A stretch of 64,000 nucleotides of DNA from Breviolum minutum Mf 1.05b.01 (GCA_000507305.1 DF239099.1:131946-195945), one strand, 5' to 3'; numbered from the stretch's first letter, positions 43,300 through 54,726 are shown. Numbers and translations are program-made. Notes: generated from the sequence alone by a model not told the origin.

Positions 43300-44090
43300 G
43301 CGGCATTTCTATCAAACAAAGAAACCAATTGTGGAGTTATTCGAACATATGGGGTTTCTTGATGTAATCCACTGTGAGGAAAAAACATACATGGCCTTTT
43401 GGGAAGATCGACGATGAATGAAGATGCATTTGGGGTCGAAACCAGCGGCATGTTTGTGTACCAGGAGGTGTAGAGCACCTGAATACAAAAGGTACATCCA
43501 GGAAAACACACGGAATAGCCTTCCAGCACACTGAAAGCCATGACAGTATTCAACCCTGAAATCGATAATGGGGCTGAAGCTGCAAGATTCTGAAAAATGG
43601 CATTCAATCCATCCTGATCGCGAACAGCGTCTCCTCGAAAAACTATTCGGGCTTTGATCTTCCAATCACTGGGATCTTTCTCGTACCCTTTGATGGATAC
43701 GATTGTCATCAATGATGCTAGGTGAATTGTTTCACCGTTTTGACGAGCTTCATTGACGATGGACTCTTTGGAACGAATTTCACTTTCTTTCCAAGTCCCT
43801 TCCAACAACAAACCGCTGCGTTCAGAGTCAATGGCTTCTTGCACATTGTCCCTACCTTTCCATTCATCTCTGTCGAGCAATCTGTGAACAAATGCTGGAG
43901 TCTTCAACTGTTTCATGCCTGCTTCATGCATCAAGACATCAATCGGAATAGTTGGCCACGAAGGAACAAGATTGATACTGTGAGAATGAGGTTGGCTTGC
44001 AACACAAGGCATAGAAACAATCGTTCTGTTTGTCACATGCGGAAACAGAGATTCAATGATAATCCGACACAAAGGCATAGGATAAAAGGC
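43300..44090 (-). pseudogene. Ty1/copia reverse-transcriptase fragment
   Basis: An open frame from 44,078 contains a recognisable copia-type reverse-transcriptase start: EAGMKQL, EGTWKESEI, the LMTIVSIKGYE-like segment, KARIVFRGDAVRDQDG, and LAASAPLSISGLNTVMAF. After about residue 180 similarity is lost and other frames look more plausible, so one or more frameshifts are likely. The polymerase core with its paired Asp motif is absent. The 5' side ends at an inverted-repeat element (44,103-44,194). In family members this domain follows an integrase; none is visible here. Confidence 0.7.
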
Positions 44091-44102
44091 TGATAGACGA
44101 GT

Positions 44103-44194
44103 ACAGGCAGGGAATTAACATATCCCACCCGGGGAAAAGGAAAATCATCTTCAAAATGCCATTTTGGGGGGATATGTTAGTTCCCTGGAGGGTA
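44103..44194. mobile_element. Inverted-repeat element (AACATATCCC subfamily)
   Basis: Left GGGAATTAACATATCCCACC, right GGGGATATGTTAGTTCCCTG plus GAGGGTA, with a central GGAAAATCATCTTCAAAATG. It abuts the copia fragment. Confidence 0.75.
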
Positions 44195-46845
44195 TATTTT
44201 CCATGTAACTTGGCATGCTTTGGGCAAGTGCAACGCAAACAAGAAAGACTGTCGGCAAACCGTTTCGAGGAAGTTACAATTCTCCAACACTTGGCTGCAA
44301 CTTCACCCATTCCTCCAGGGCTGGGCCCAAACACTAGTTATAAATTGGCGTTATAACTTATAACCCCTATACATTTCCCTTCTAAGGTTTTCTTGGGGGT
44401 TAATTTCATCCTACTTATGGGATGAAATAAGTCACCCAAAAATAACTGGTGTTTCTGGGCCCATCCATCCCAATCCTTGAGGTTGGATTCCAAGCAATCT
44501 CAGGGTCCCCCGAACTCACAGGAACATGGCCATGTTGTGGTGCCACCCACATACCATTACTGTGATTCGATGGGTCCCTGCAAGGCAAGGGAGTTGAAGA
44601 TTTGTTGAGACGATCAGTGGAGGCATTTTTTAGGGCCCTTTTCGGTGAAAGGTTTTTTCAGAAACGAAAAGGTGGAAGAAATCCCAACCAACCACCTGGG
44701 ATGGTGCTAAAACCCTGTACATAATGGGATAAACTACCAACCTCAACTGGTTAGCCGGATTTCTGAAACATGAACAGTATGAAAATATCAACCAACAACA
44801 TCCAACAACCAACCCATGAATTATTGATGGTTTATAAAATTATTATCAAGCAACCAACGATTGATTGGTGGTTAATATGAATCGACCAAGGATTCATTGG
44901 TTAAATATTGGTGGTGGTATCGCCTTGAAAAAAAACATCATCATGTCTCTTACATCAACAGGAGAATCTGGGATAAGAACTTCACAGACCCTGGTTATTC
45001 TGAAAGTGACCAACATGCAATAAAAACTCAACCATGTGTATATATATATATATGAGTTTATAATCTATTACATCCATATGTATCATACCAAAAAATACAT
45101 GTAAATGTACATAACTGAATAACTTTCAAAGGATAAATCAATACATACAGTACATAAACAAATACCGAAACATTATACACATGTATGCTGTAAACATAGA
45201 TATATCCAACATTATCCAACATCATGACATCATTGACATCCATCCCAAAAAAAACCTTGCCTAGTACACAAAGCTTCCAAGGACTCTCCATGCGTCTCTT
45301 CTATGCACTCCATCTGTGCACTACTACCTGGATCTTTCAGGATGATGATTCATCCGACAGGAAGGGATTCACATCCGCTACGGTTGGATGTCCTGTTGGT
45401 TTTTGGTATACAAATGGATTATAAACCCTGGGACCCATACCATCCATGTCCATGTATGGTGTATTTACCTACATGTGCTTGATTTTTATGGTAAATGTCG
45501 GTAACTATACCACTTCACCCGTATATAAATAGGTTGGATACGTCCCTTAAATGGGCGAAATAAAGCAACTTACTATAACTTACTAGTTGCGATGACTTCC
45601 AGCCGGACATCCTAGTAGTCAACCTACCCCCCCCCCCCCCAGAAATAAGATCTTGTGATCAGGGCTTATTAACCATTGCTTTCCCTTAATTCGACATCAG
45701 TAAGTGCACACAATGAGTTGATACCCTCCCCGAAACTGACAGCTCTCGCCCCTCAACAAAATAACATCCCAACAAACGAGTGTAAACGAAAACTATTTGA
45801 AACCTCCATTTCCCTGTGTTTTTTTCGGGAGGGTCACTTCAGATGTTCCAATGAAAACACCTATCGTGGATTTTCTGATGTTCAATCTTGACATAGTCCG
45901 GGAAATGCCCTGAGCCTAAACTATTCTCTACTTTTTTTTTCAGCGACGCCATGTGACACCACCATGACATTTTGCAAGAAGATCAGATGCAGTAATAAGC
46001 CGAAGTGATCATAACCGGGGGTAATAAGAAACCATTTGGAACTGGAAGAACAATATCGTTTTAGGTTAAACTGTATATGCAAACTATCAGATATTATCAT
46101 TCCATTATCCTAAAACAATGGAAACATAACTATTAGATTGTCAGTACTATTTGGTACTCTTACCCTTGGAACTAGCAAACATTATCATTCTATCAACGTT
46201 CAACTTATATATTTCCATCAAAAATTGAATGGGACCTTATCAACAGACCCCTACGTTGCGATCGAGCTATTAGATATTCAGGTTTTTCGGGGTCCGTGGA
46301 CCGTGGGTTCTGTGGAGATTTCTTGAACCGACCTTTAAAGACCCTGCCAGAAATGATCAATCTACGATCCAACTTTGAGATAAGTCAAACATCCCTTGTA
46401 GGAACAAACAGGCGTAAATATGTATATATAAATATATAATAATATATATCTGGGCAAATGCCTATAGTTTCTAAACTTTAATCAAGGGCATTTTTGGGGT
46501 TTTCCCTTAGTAAACTATTTTTTGGGGTGAACATAGGCGGTTCGGTCGTTATAAGTTGACACCAACCCAAACTTCATGCACGATTATTTGGAGAAATCCC
46601 TCAAAATTACTTACCAACAACATTTGCTGCTTGTTTGATGCCCCCAAAATGGGTCCCATTTAGTGATCTCTGAAAAAACGAACATCTTCGAATGCAAAAA
46701 CCACCAAGGTTTTCGTTGACTGGTCCCCTTTATCCCCTCCACCTGTACGCAATCCATTGGAGAGAGAAACCTGAGAAAATGGCGGGTGTTTTGAAAAACT
46801 GACAAACTTAGATGAAACAAAGAGTTGTATTTTTTCGAAGGTGAA
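44195..46845. other. Spacer, no supported gene
   Basis: GGTTATAAC-type palindrome near 44,335-44,450; AT dinucleotide tract near 45,040; degraded TAAGGCC/AATAAG-type repeat near 45,630-45,690; diverged inverted-repeat element at about 45,727-45,835 (ends TACCCTCCCCGAAACTGACA and TTTTTTTCGGGAGGGT). Confidence 0.4.
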
Positions 46846-46847
46846 AT

Positions 46848-46948
46848 ACAAGGTGGGCCCCTACCAGTGATAACTGTTGTTATAACTCCTATAAGTAGGG
46901 GTATAACCCCAGTTGCCATTCCATTTGTAACAAGGGGCCCACCTTGCA
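46848..46948. mobile_element. AAGGTGGGCCC-ended palindrome
   Basis: Left ACAAGGTGGGCCCCTACCAG, right AGGGGCCCACCTTGC, with TTATAACTCCTATAAG and GGGGTATAACCCC inside. Other copies at about 28,960-29,085, 39,277-39,415 and 57,839. Confidence 0.7.
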
Positions 46949-46949
46949 G

Positions 46950-49900
46950 GGGGATTGTAAAAACCAAAGATCTGAAGCTGATTGCATAGAAATTTGGAGA
47001 AACATTCCAGAAGAAACGCTCTTTTCGGTTGGTGAGAAGATTCCTTCCATTTCAAAGCTTCCATGAGAAAACCAGGTTCTTTATAGCCGTTACTTTGGCG
47101 TTTTTGTATCTTGGATTTCAAGATCACGTTTGTTGGTGGCTTGGGTAGCCTTCCCTAAATTCATCGAATCATGGAAATCGAGGGGTACCTTTGAAATGCC
47201 TCCCCATCCCCAAGAAATAAAGGACCTAGCTGCGTTGTTCTTATTCTTTCCCGGAACTGCCATTGACATTGTCAATTTGTCAGTTCATGGGCTTCCATGT
47301 ACACATCCAACAAAAAATGACAACTCAAACCTGACAACCTGAAAGAGGATATTCCATTTGGAAACCAACATTTTCAGGTTCCATTTTTTTGTTTTCGGGA
47401 GTATAATCAACATCATTCAACACCTTTGCAATTTGCATAATACCGTTGGAACCAGTTCTAAACATATCACCTAACTGGTGATTTCTGATATATCATTGTA
47501 GAAACTGACAAATCACCTTATGTTTTAAGCGAACCCAACAACAAGCTTTTTCAGGAATTCAAGAAAGATTCTTCTTGAGTACCCACGAACTTAAACCCTA
47601 AACCCAAAGTACCTGGTACCAAGAATAAACTATTCATCATCACAATACACCAAATCCTAAAATTTCCATGTATCAAAGATGTTGCTATTGAGCCATGGTC
47701 ACTACATTCTGAAATTCATGATTGAAGGCTGGAACGAGGAGAAATCTTTTTGAATTATCCCCACACAATCAATGCTTAAACTACATGGAAGTATACTTCA
47801 TCTGTGAAAATTTACTCCAAAATCTTGCTCAAACATGTCATGGCACTGCTCCATTTTTTTTCGAATTGCACCCCCCAACAGAAAACACACCTTGCGAGCG
47901 TATCAATATGGAGGTAAATACATGTGAAGCGCGAGTGCCTTACAACTTTGATTTGCGTAAGTTCGATGACCTCCGAAACTATTCCCCACATGGTGGTTTT
48001 ATGGTGATGAATCTCATGGTAAAATCCGTAAAAAAATCACCTTAATTCACCTTAACAAATCCAAGATCTGTTCTTTAAAATCACTTTGGTGTGAAGATTT
48101 TTTTTGCCAATATATCAATCTCACATAAACATGAGGAAATTGTTCAAATAACTTTTTAGGAACCCCTTGCCCATGAAGTCTCACTTCTGTGTTTCGGTTT
48201 TCTTGAAAGCATATCATATCTGGCCAAATTATAGTATTTCATCAACATCGATTCTGAAATAAGGGGATTGCCCTTCCAAAAAGCTACCTTTTGGGGCAAG
48301 AAAACGTTTGAGGTCACTATTATAATCTTACCAGGTATATGTATACAAACGCAGGCACACTGTGTTCTTCTTGGGTGGACACTGTCCAAGTCCAAGTTTT
48401 TCTCCATGTTTCACGTGGATCTTTACACAAAAGAAGTCACAATTCACAAACAAATGAGCAACGAAAAATACCCTGGTTGTTTAGTGTCTATGGGGGATTA
48501 CACTAGCCAGCTATGTGGGGATTAAATAAACATCCCTATTAACAAACCAGGATTCCAATGGAAGGTATCCGGTCATTTTTCATGGCTCAGATTTTTTTCA
48601 TTAAGCCAAAGTGACAAGGGCCATGTTAGGTAGTCGCGGGTCGGGACAAAAGTTCTGCAACCCGCGGCATTTCAATGGCCTCGCCGAAGGGAATTTTGTT
48701 TGGAGTCGACTTTTTGATCTTTTTGATCGTTGGAAGAACTTTTTTTTTGTGAATGGGAACACACGTTCGGTGGGAATCAGCCACCCTATCTGACAAATCT
48801 TGTAGTCACATTGGGTTCTTCTCCAAAAAAAAGTGGGGTGAAAAATCAGAACAAACGATGTAAAACTAGCTCGGGTAGCAAATTTCAGCACCTGTTGGGC
48901 AGTACGTACCACCTATCTATCTATCTATCTGTCTGTCTCTCTGTCTGTCTATCTATCTATAGATAAATATATATATATATATTATGTATATATATATACA
49001 TATATATCAGGTCACCAGTACCTTGGTCTTGGTTCGAAATGGTACTTAGCTTTCAGATATGCCGAAGGTCTGCTAGGTAGCTTGTACCTTTGTTTTTTTG
49101 TTGAAGTAAACATTTTAGCCGTCTCCTTGGTGCTTGTGGTACTATCCCACGTACGAATGGGTGAGAATCTAAGCTCCCCAATCGAACCCCCTGATAATTT
49201 CAGGCCTCAATTTTCGGCCTTATGAAGGGATCATGGTGGCATTCATTAATCCCTTCATAACCGAATTGAGGGCACTGTTGGGTCCTGGGATACGATGGCA
49301 AGAAGCAGCATCCTCGGTGGGGGGTAGATCCAACCAAAGTCATCAGACCAATCGTAGCCGCCAAAGTCATCAGACCAATCAGTAGGCAGTCGTTACTTGG
49401 CTTCGATCAGGTGGAGGCACTCAGATCCCACAGCACACCCGGTGATTTTCTTTTTAAAGGTCGGCTCCTGGGATTTTTGGAGTAATCAAAGCCGTCGCCA
49501 AACTGCGAATTTCATCAGTTACCACCTTCACTTTGGTGGTAAAACTTATGATGATACTTCCAGAAAGCCTACCGAAACCGTGGGCTCCAACGAAGCGGAA
49601 GTTTTTGATGGACTTCCTTAACCCACCGGACGTCCAAAGAACAACAAGTAATTAAGTAAGTCAAAGTCCCATTCCCAATGAACTCCTGGGTTGGTGACTG
49701 ATGCAAACATTATTGCAAAAAGGGCATGACTTGAAAAAAGACTCCCCCCAAACTAAGAAACAAGCTGCCATTTTAGAATCATCATCCCCAGGTGATTGAA
49801 AAAGGGACATTTTTGGGAGAGATCAGTGACCTTTTCAAAGGTTAAGTGACCTCCAACTAGGGTCACAAAGAATCGCTAGGCCTTTATTAGATCTACTAGT

Positions 49901-50190
49901 GTAACACTTTTTTTTGCCTGACCCTCATTCGCAGCACAAATCTTTCATTCGGGACAATCTAATGGACATCCAGCAAACAAAAATATTCGAGTAGAAATCG
50001 TGATTCAAGCAGATTATGAGAGTTGCATTCCTTTAGGATCCTTTAAGCAAATTCCTTCATTAAGCATGTTGGGGCTCAAAACATGCGGGTGATACTTGCG
50101 GAACACGTGCAAATGATGTGTAGCTGCAACAACAACGATTCTTAAGTCTTGCAGCCTTGTAGCTATGCTTTTCCAGTGGCCATCCCTTTC
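46950..50190. other. Spacer with repeats, no supported gene
   Basis: Contains a CTTGGATTTG-type relic (47,945-48,065), a tetranucleotide CTAT/CTGT repeat (48,913-48,965) followed by AT repeats (48,959-49,008), and two direct copies of AAAGTCATCAGACCAAT near 49,336 and 49,363. A possible plus-strand exon near 49,550-49,621 (DDTSRKPTETVGSNEAEVF then a stop) has no clear acceptor. Confidence 0.4.
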
Positions 50191-50196
50191 AGAAAC

Positions 50197-50288
50197 ACTC
50201 AATGTATGGTATAATTTACCTTACATTTGATGACTTTTTTTGGTGCATTAGTAGGTAAGCAATGCAAACATATTACCATACATTGAGT
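50197..50288. mobile_element. ACTCAATGTATGGTA-ended hairpin element
   Basis: Left ACTCAATGTATGGTA is the perfect reverse complement of right TACCATACATTGAGT. 92 bases, AT-rich interior. Confidence 0.75.
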
Positions 50289-50381
50289 CTTATACAGGAT
50301 TTATGTATCCCATCCCCTTTATGGTTTTATTGAAACACCAAGCCCCTTTGGAAAAAAAACACATCATTTCCCCCCCCAAAG

Positions 50382-50499
50382 AAACCCAACCCAAACGTCG
50401 GCTTCGCCTGGGAGTGCGACCATCCAAGGTCATCCAAACTCCCGGAACTTCACCCGTGAAGGTCACCGGATCGAAGACACCTCTCACCGAAGTGGCCAA
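50382..50499 (+). CDS. Basic, Pro/Thr-rich exon, unknown product
   Basis: A pyrimidine-rich acceptor (CATTTCCCCCCCCAAAG) and a strong donor GTAAGT bound 118 open bases. The peptide is basic and probably disordered: PKRRLRLGVRPSKVIQTPG then SPVKVTGSKTPLTEVAK. Similar composition occurs in nuclear proteins, but no domain is visible. Neighbouring exon candidates at 50,694-50,778 and 51,308-51,391 are on the minus strand, so either two genes meet here or one assignment is wrong. Confidence 0.38.
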
Positions 50500-50693
50500 G
50501 TAAGTGGTGAGTGATTGATTGATCGTGGTGACTAGGAAAATATCCAAAAATACTTGACTGTATGGGTCTATTTATCTATATATTAAATGATTTGCCTATA
50601 TTAGGTGATTCAAAGTGACTGTCTTATCCCCAGGTTGAATTCACGGCATGTTGAAAATTGGAAAAATCTTTCTAAAACAAAATTGTGACTCAC

Positions 50694-50778
50694 CTTTTCT
50701 CCAGCAGATTTTTTTGGTTGGCGATTTTTTACTGGTGGTGTTGTTGACACAGGGTGACTCGGCAACGAAGGTCCTATA
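50694..50778 (-). CDS. Pro/Lys-rich exon, unknown product
   Basis: On the minus strand an AG is followed by an open exon encoding IGPSLPSHPVSTTPPVKN and RQPKKSAGEK, ending at a consensus donor GTGAGT. Probably a disordered linker. Confidence 0.38.
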
Positions 50779-50808
50779 CTCCCACGACCCAAAACTCAAA
50801 GGGGTTAA

Positions 50809-50911
50809 CTAGTTGGTGGTTTCAACCCAATTGAAAAATATAATATTAGTCAAATTGGAAATTTTCCCCAAGTAGGGATGAACATAAATGATATTTGAAA
50901 CCACCAACCAA
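50809..50911 (+). mobile_element. CTAG-ended element
   Basis: Starts CTAGTTGGTGGTTTCAACCC and ends GAAACCACCAACCAA. Contains TTAGTCAAATTGGAAATTTT. Confidence 0.75.
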
Positions 50912-50945
50912 TTTAAGATTCGAAAGTTTTGTCAAGTTGGCATTT

Positions 50946-51070
50946 GTTGGATCTACCCCCCACCCCGGGATGCTGGCTTGCTACCACCAGGATGACTTTT
51001 GTCAAACATTGTTAGGATCGCAAAATCAAGATCCCCAAACTTTTCCACCTGGGTCTAACAGGTAGATCCA
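50946..51070. repeat. TTGGATCTACC-ended repeat
   Basis: Left TTGGATCTACCCCCCACCC, right AACAGGTAGATCCAAA. Related sequence near 2,400, 19,020, 26,175, 41,640, 49,320 and 60,390. Confidence 0.55.
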
Positions 51071-51307
51071 AAGTTCATTTAAGTCATGTTCCAACAATTT
51101 TTTTTCCAAATGCCAATGCGGGAATAATCCTATGCCATTGAAGGAAATGTGTAGAGTTTACTGAGTTTACTGCTTGCAAATGCCTTCTAACATCTTGTAA
51201 CTAGGCGGGGTAATCTTTATCCAACCCGAACAATGCAATAAAATCCCTCAAAAATAGCAGAAACTTGCATTGCTTGATCCCCTCCCAAATAGGTAATTTA
51301 ACGACCC

Positions 51308-51391
51308 CTGAATACATGGGGGCCTCTTCTGGTTGTGTATCTTGGGCGGTCTCACCCTTCTCAACCACCAGTTTTCTCTTCGCCCTTTTCA
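51308..51391 (-). CDS. Charged exon, unknown product
   Basis: After the acceptor CTCACGGCAG the minus strand is open: KRAKRKLVVEKGETAQDTQP then EEAPMYS. A basic start followed by an acidic stretch, typical of a disordered nuclear protein region. May belong with 50,694-50,778 and 52,102-52,792, all on the minus strand. Confidence 0.35.
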
Positions 51392-51829
51392 CTGCCGTGA
51401 GTATTAGAAATCTCTGCGCCACGCCAGGAGTGTCTAAAATGGATGGTAGATGTGAAAGGATCTGAAACAAGGATCCTGAAAAGAAACCAAGTCTAGTTGG
51501 TGGTTTCAACCCAATTGAAAATTATCAGTCAAATTGGATCATTTCCCAATTATGGAACCTTTTCCTTCTGGAAACAAAAACCTACAGGACCTGACGTCAA
51601 GCCATCAAGTCGTGGTACTACAATACCGCATTTAATGCTTACTACATTAATAAAACCAACAATGCTCCAATGCAAATACTTTTTAAAAACATGTACCACT
51701 AGGGGAAATGACCAATCAATATTTTAACATGGATATATATTTTATATATATATATATATACGTGTATGGATGGTCCCGCGTTGGGTCGCACCCCCCAACC
51801 CAGGGGTGGTGGTGCTGGTGGTGGAAGTT

Positions 51830-51985
51830 CTAGTAACTAGTAGTAACAATATTAGTATTAGAAGTAGTTCGAGAAGTAGAAGTAGAAGTAGTAATCGTAC
51901 TAGTACTATAGTACCACGTAGTCGGAATATTAGTAGAAGAAGTAGTAGAAGTAGAAGTAGTAGTAATGATACTGGTAGTTCAGCG
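51830..51985. repeat. Degenerate trinucleotide repeat (GTA/AGA/TAG)
   Basis: An imperfect AGTAGA/TAGTAA array in the intergenic or intronic DNA of the minus-strand gene. Leu-rich and Ser/Arg-rich frames across it are by-products. Confidence 0.8.
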
Positions 51986-52101
51986 ATAGTAGAAACTATT
52001 TGATTAAACAAAACACCTTAAGGGCGACAAAGCACAAGATTCGGTGGCGCTGCGGGCGACACCGCAAGGCACTGCCGAGGGTCTGTAGTCCCGTGGACGT
52101 T

Positions 52102-52678
52102 ACAACCGTATAAGCTCCCCCGGATCTTCCGGAGAAACATCGCGCATCCTGCGGATGCGCCAAAAAGAACCCATCTGCACTGGAATCCTTGAGTTCAAGG
52201 CAGTACCCTGAGAGTCGACGCCCTTTGAGGTGGCTCCCGCAACGGTCACCTTTCCCCCCCCCGTGGAGCTGTTTGCCTGCATCGGTGGACAAATAAATAA
52301 TACCATTAGTAAAAGATGTTTGCGGCTCTGTCATGGGTACAGGCACCCTGTTGACCTTGCATCGCCATACTTTTGTGTCAAGGAGAATAAGCATTTGTTC
52401 ATCAAGTTTCAGCTCACCCAAAGGTGCTGATTTCGTGCCTGTTAGCGGCCCTGGAAATCATGAAGCCATGAGCTCTGAGCACCACGCATGGTTTGCTGCG
52501 TGTGATGGCCTCGACGATTTGAGGTTTGGATGAGCCGAGTGCAGCGTCGGACACCCTGGCAAGAAGCTCACTTGCGGGACTCGACTGCGCAGCGTGGTGA
52601 TAACGTTGCAATGTGTGGTTCAGGAATTTTCCAAGCTCTGGATCACGCTGGCAAGCATCTCTCATCATCAAGTCGTCG

Positions 52679-52713
<35 letters not shown>

Positions 52714-52792
52714 GTCACAATCGTCACCATCAGGGCAAATCATAAAATTCACCAGCCCCAATTCATCTAATTGTTTGAGGTTGCTACCCTTT
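52102..52792 (-). CDS. Two-exon part of a gene with a poly-Asp tract
   Basis: Exon 52792-52418 lies between the acceptor ACGTTGCAG and a good donor GTGAGC. It encodes LKQLDELGLVNFMICPDGD, an uninterrupted run of about 15 Asp made by GAT repeats, then RDACQRDPELGKFLNHTLQR, SSPASELLARVSDAALGSS and VVLRAHGFMISRAANRHE. The second exon, from 52276 after ACCGATGCAG, is GC-rich and open in two frames. Joined by simple phase it meets a stop just after a run of nine G, so a homopolymer error or length variant may have shifted its frame. Soluble, acidic; no family recognised. Confidence 0.5.
52677..52714. repeat. ATC trinucleotide repeat coding poly-Asp
   Basis: About 12 consecutive ATC/CAT units inside the exon above. 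On the minus strand they read as Asp codons. Confidence 0.9.
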
Positions 52793-52974
52793 CTGCAACG
52801 TGGTGTTGTTTGTAAAATCGTTGAATGTATCTTATGAATATACGGATAATAGAAGGTTGTTAAGCCCAGAAAACCAACGGCTGGAACCTGAACATCACCC
52901 AATTCAACACCTTCCAAACCTTCATGTTAGGGTTCCATTCATCTTAAACTTCGGGGGGCGTATAAGGTTGTTGT

Positions 52975-53070
52975 TACCCTCCAGGGGATTAACATATCCC
53001 ACCTGCGGAAAAGGAAAATCATCTTCAAAATGCCATTTTTTGGGGGGATATGTTAGTTTCCTGGAGGGTA
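52975..53070. mobile_element. Inverted-repeat element (AACATATCCC subfamily), best copy
   Basis: TACCCTCCAGGGGATTAACA then TATCCCACC at the left; GGGGGATATGTTAGTTTCCT then GGAGGGTA at the right; central GGAAAATCATCTTCAAAATG identical to the copy at 44,103. Confidence 0.85.
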
Positions 53071-53401
53071 CGAGTTTCATTGGCCCCAAAATCATCTTCC
53101 AAAAGACCCATCACGACTGCACCACAAAAAAACACCCCAGGCCCAGGCGGCACCTTTGTTGCAAATCAGCAGCATGTCCTTAGGATGTGGATTGCAAAAA
53201 AAGCCAAGTGATCGATCCACGGGTTGGTTTTCATAGGGATCCTTGTAAGGGCTTACTATAATTCCATCAAAAATTGAATGGGACCTTCCCAAAGGACCCC
53301 TAAGTAAGTTGCTAGAGTTATTAGATACTAAGGTTTAGGGGTCCGTTCAGTAGGTCCTGTTGGAGATTTCTTGGAATAATCCCCTTTACCCTCCTGGGAA
53401 C

Positions 53402-53508
53402 TACTGTTGATGGTTCAGAAATCCTGCACCAGTTGATGTGGCAAATATCCCATTATTTATGGGGTTTCTTACATCCCAGGTGGTGCAGGATTCCTTCCAT
53501 CAACAGTA
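53402..53508. mobile_element. TA-bounded hairpin element, copy 3
   Basis: TACTGTTGATGG ... CCATCAACAGTA, with AAATCCTGCACCAGTTGATG facing CATCCCAGGTGGTGCAGG. 107 bases. Confidence 0.85.
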
Positions 53509-53588
53509 TCCTATCCCACCTATGGAAGAGGGAAATCATCTTCCCAGCTACCGTTAAGGGGGGATATATTAGTTCCCTGTAGGGTATA
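53509..53588. mobile_element. Inverted-repeat element (TATCCC type), joined to the preceding hairpin
   Basis: Starts TCCTATCCCACCTATGG and ends GGGGGATATATTAGTTCCCT then GTAGGGTA. Its left end is replaced by, or fused to, the hairpin at 53,402-53,508, followed on the right by three GGTATAC units. Confidence 0.6.
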
Positions 53589-53887
53589 CGGTATACGGTA
53601 TACAGTAAACAACCAGGGCCCCTTTTTTGCTTGGAACGAATGCTGATGAATCAGAATCCCTCACTGTACGACCCTTGGAAGTCGTTGCCTTCATTTCAAA
53701 CAGAATGGTGGTTCCTTTGGGATGATGATATATAAACCTTTACTTAAGAAATGGGCATGGAGGGGGGGTCGGCTTATATGTAAGATTATCATACAAAATA
53801 GTGGTGCCTTGGTACCACAAAATGTCCACAATGGGAGGATCCCCTCAACATTTATATAATAGTGACAATCTGATAAACTAATACATA

Positions 53888-53958
53888 ACTAGTTGGTGGT
53901 TGAATACTATGAGACCAAATTGGAAATCTTCCCTAATTTTCGTGATGAAGTTCCTTTT
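53888..53958 (+). mobile_element. CTAG-ended element, left part only
   Basis: Starts ACTAGTTGGTGGTTGAA and keeps the CAAATTGGAAATCTTCCC core; the right half is lost. Confidence 0.55.
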
Positions 53959-54169
53959 CGGAGAAGGTGCACGCACATAAGCCTGAGACGCCGTCTAACC
54001 TGTTGGAATTGCTGGGCAAAACGAGAAGACGGACCAAAAATTTTTGGGGAGAATTCACCATTGCGACCCTTACGAATAGGACTCGGAGACGACTTGGAGT
54101 GAACTGGCGACTTGGGCGTCTGGCCACGTCCTAACACAGAAGACGAGTACCAAGTCACTTGTTTTTACA

Positions 54170-54430
54170 CGGAAGTCCACCTTGAAGGAGTAAAATTCCT
54201 CAAAGTTAAGAAGGGTCTTTCCTTTTGGGATGGCCTATTTTCAGGGGCTATGTTAGTTTCAGGGAGGGTTTGCTCGGTTTTTCCCCGCGCCCATTTGAAA
54301 AAAAACACGCGCTTGCCCAGCCAACATGGAGGGAAAAAAACGAATCTTTCCCAACTTTTGAGGAAAAAAAATATATGGTATTCCAACCTTCCATTTTCAG
54401 GTGCGAGAAATGTTAGTTTCAGGGAAGGGT
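54170..54430. repeat. Two right arms of GAAACTAACA-type elements in tandem
   Basis: TTTTCAGGGGCTATGTTAGT at about 54,238 and TTTTCAGGTGCGAGAAATGT at about 54,393, each followed by TAGTTTCAGGGA. The first has a matching core (AAGGGTCTTTCCTTTTGGGA); left arms are poorly preserved. Confidence 0.5.
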
Positions 54431-54637
54431 TCTTACGCTAGTTGGAGTATCCAATCAATTGAAATGGATATCATGTAACCTTTCTGGGTGGGTTTCTGGT
54501 TGGGTTTCTGAGTCTAAAAATCGCATGACCATCTTCACAAATCCCTCTACATCAATTCAAAACTCATTCTTTAAATAGGGGGTAAATAACGGTATATAGT
54601 GAAGGATGAAAATAAACTACCTGGAAAACATAGTGTG

Positions 54638-54724
54638 CCATCTTTTAAAGCAACTGTGGCTGGTTTGAGGGGTTTTTTAATTGATGGAAATTAAAAGGCG
54701 CAACAGCTGAGTTTTCCAGGTATG
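54638..54724. repeat. Dispersed repeat starting at a splice donor
   Basis: Shares CAACTGTGGCTGGTTT, TTGATGGAAATTAA and TTTTCCAGGTA with 28,675-28,757. On the minus strand it starts within 3 bases of the donor of exon 54,803-54,727. Confidence 0.55.
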
Positions 54725-54726
54725 AC

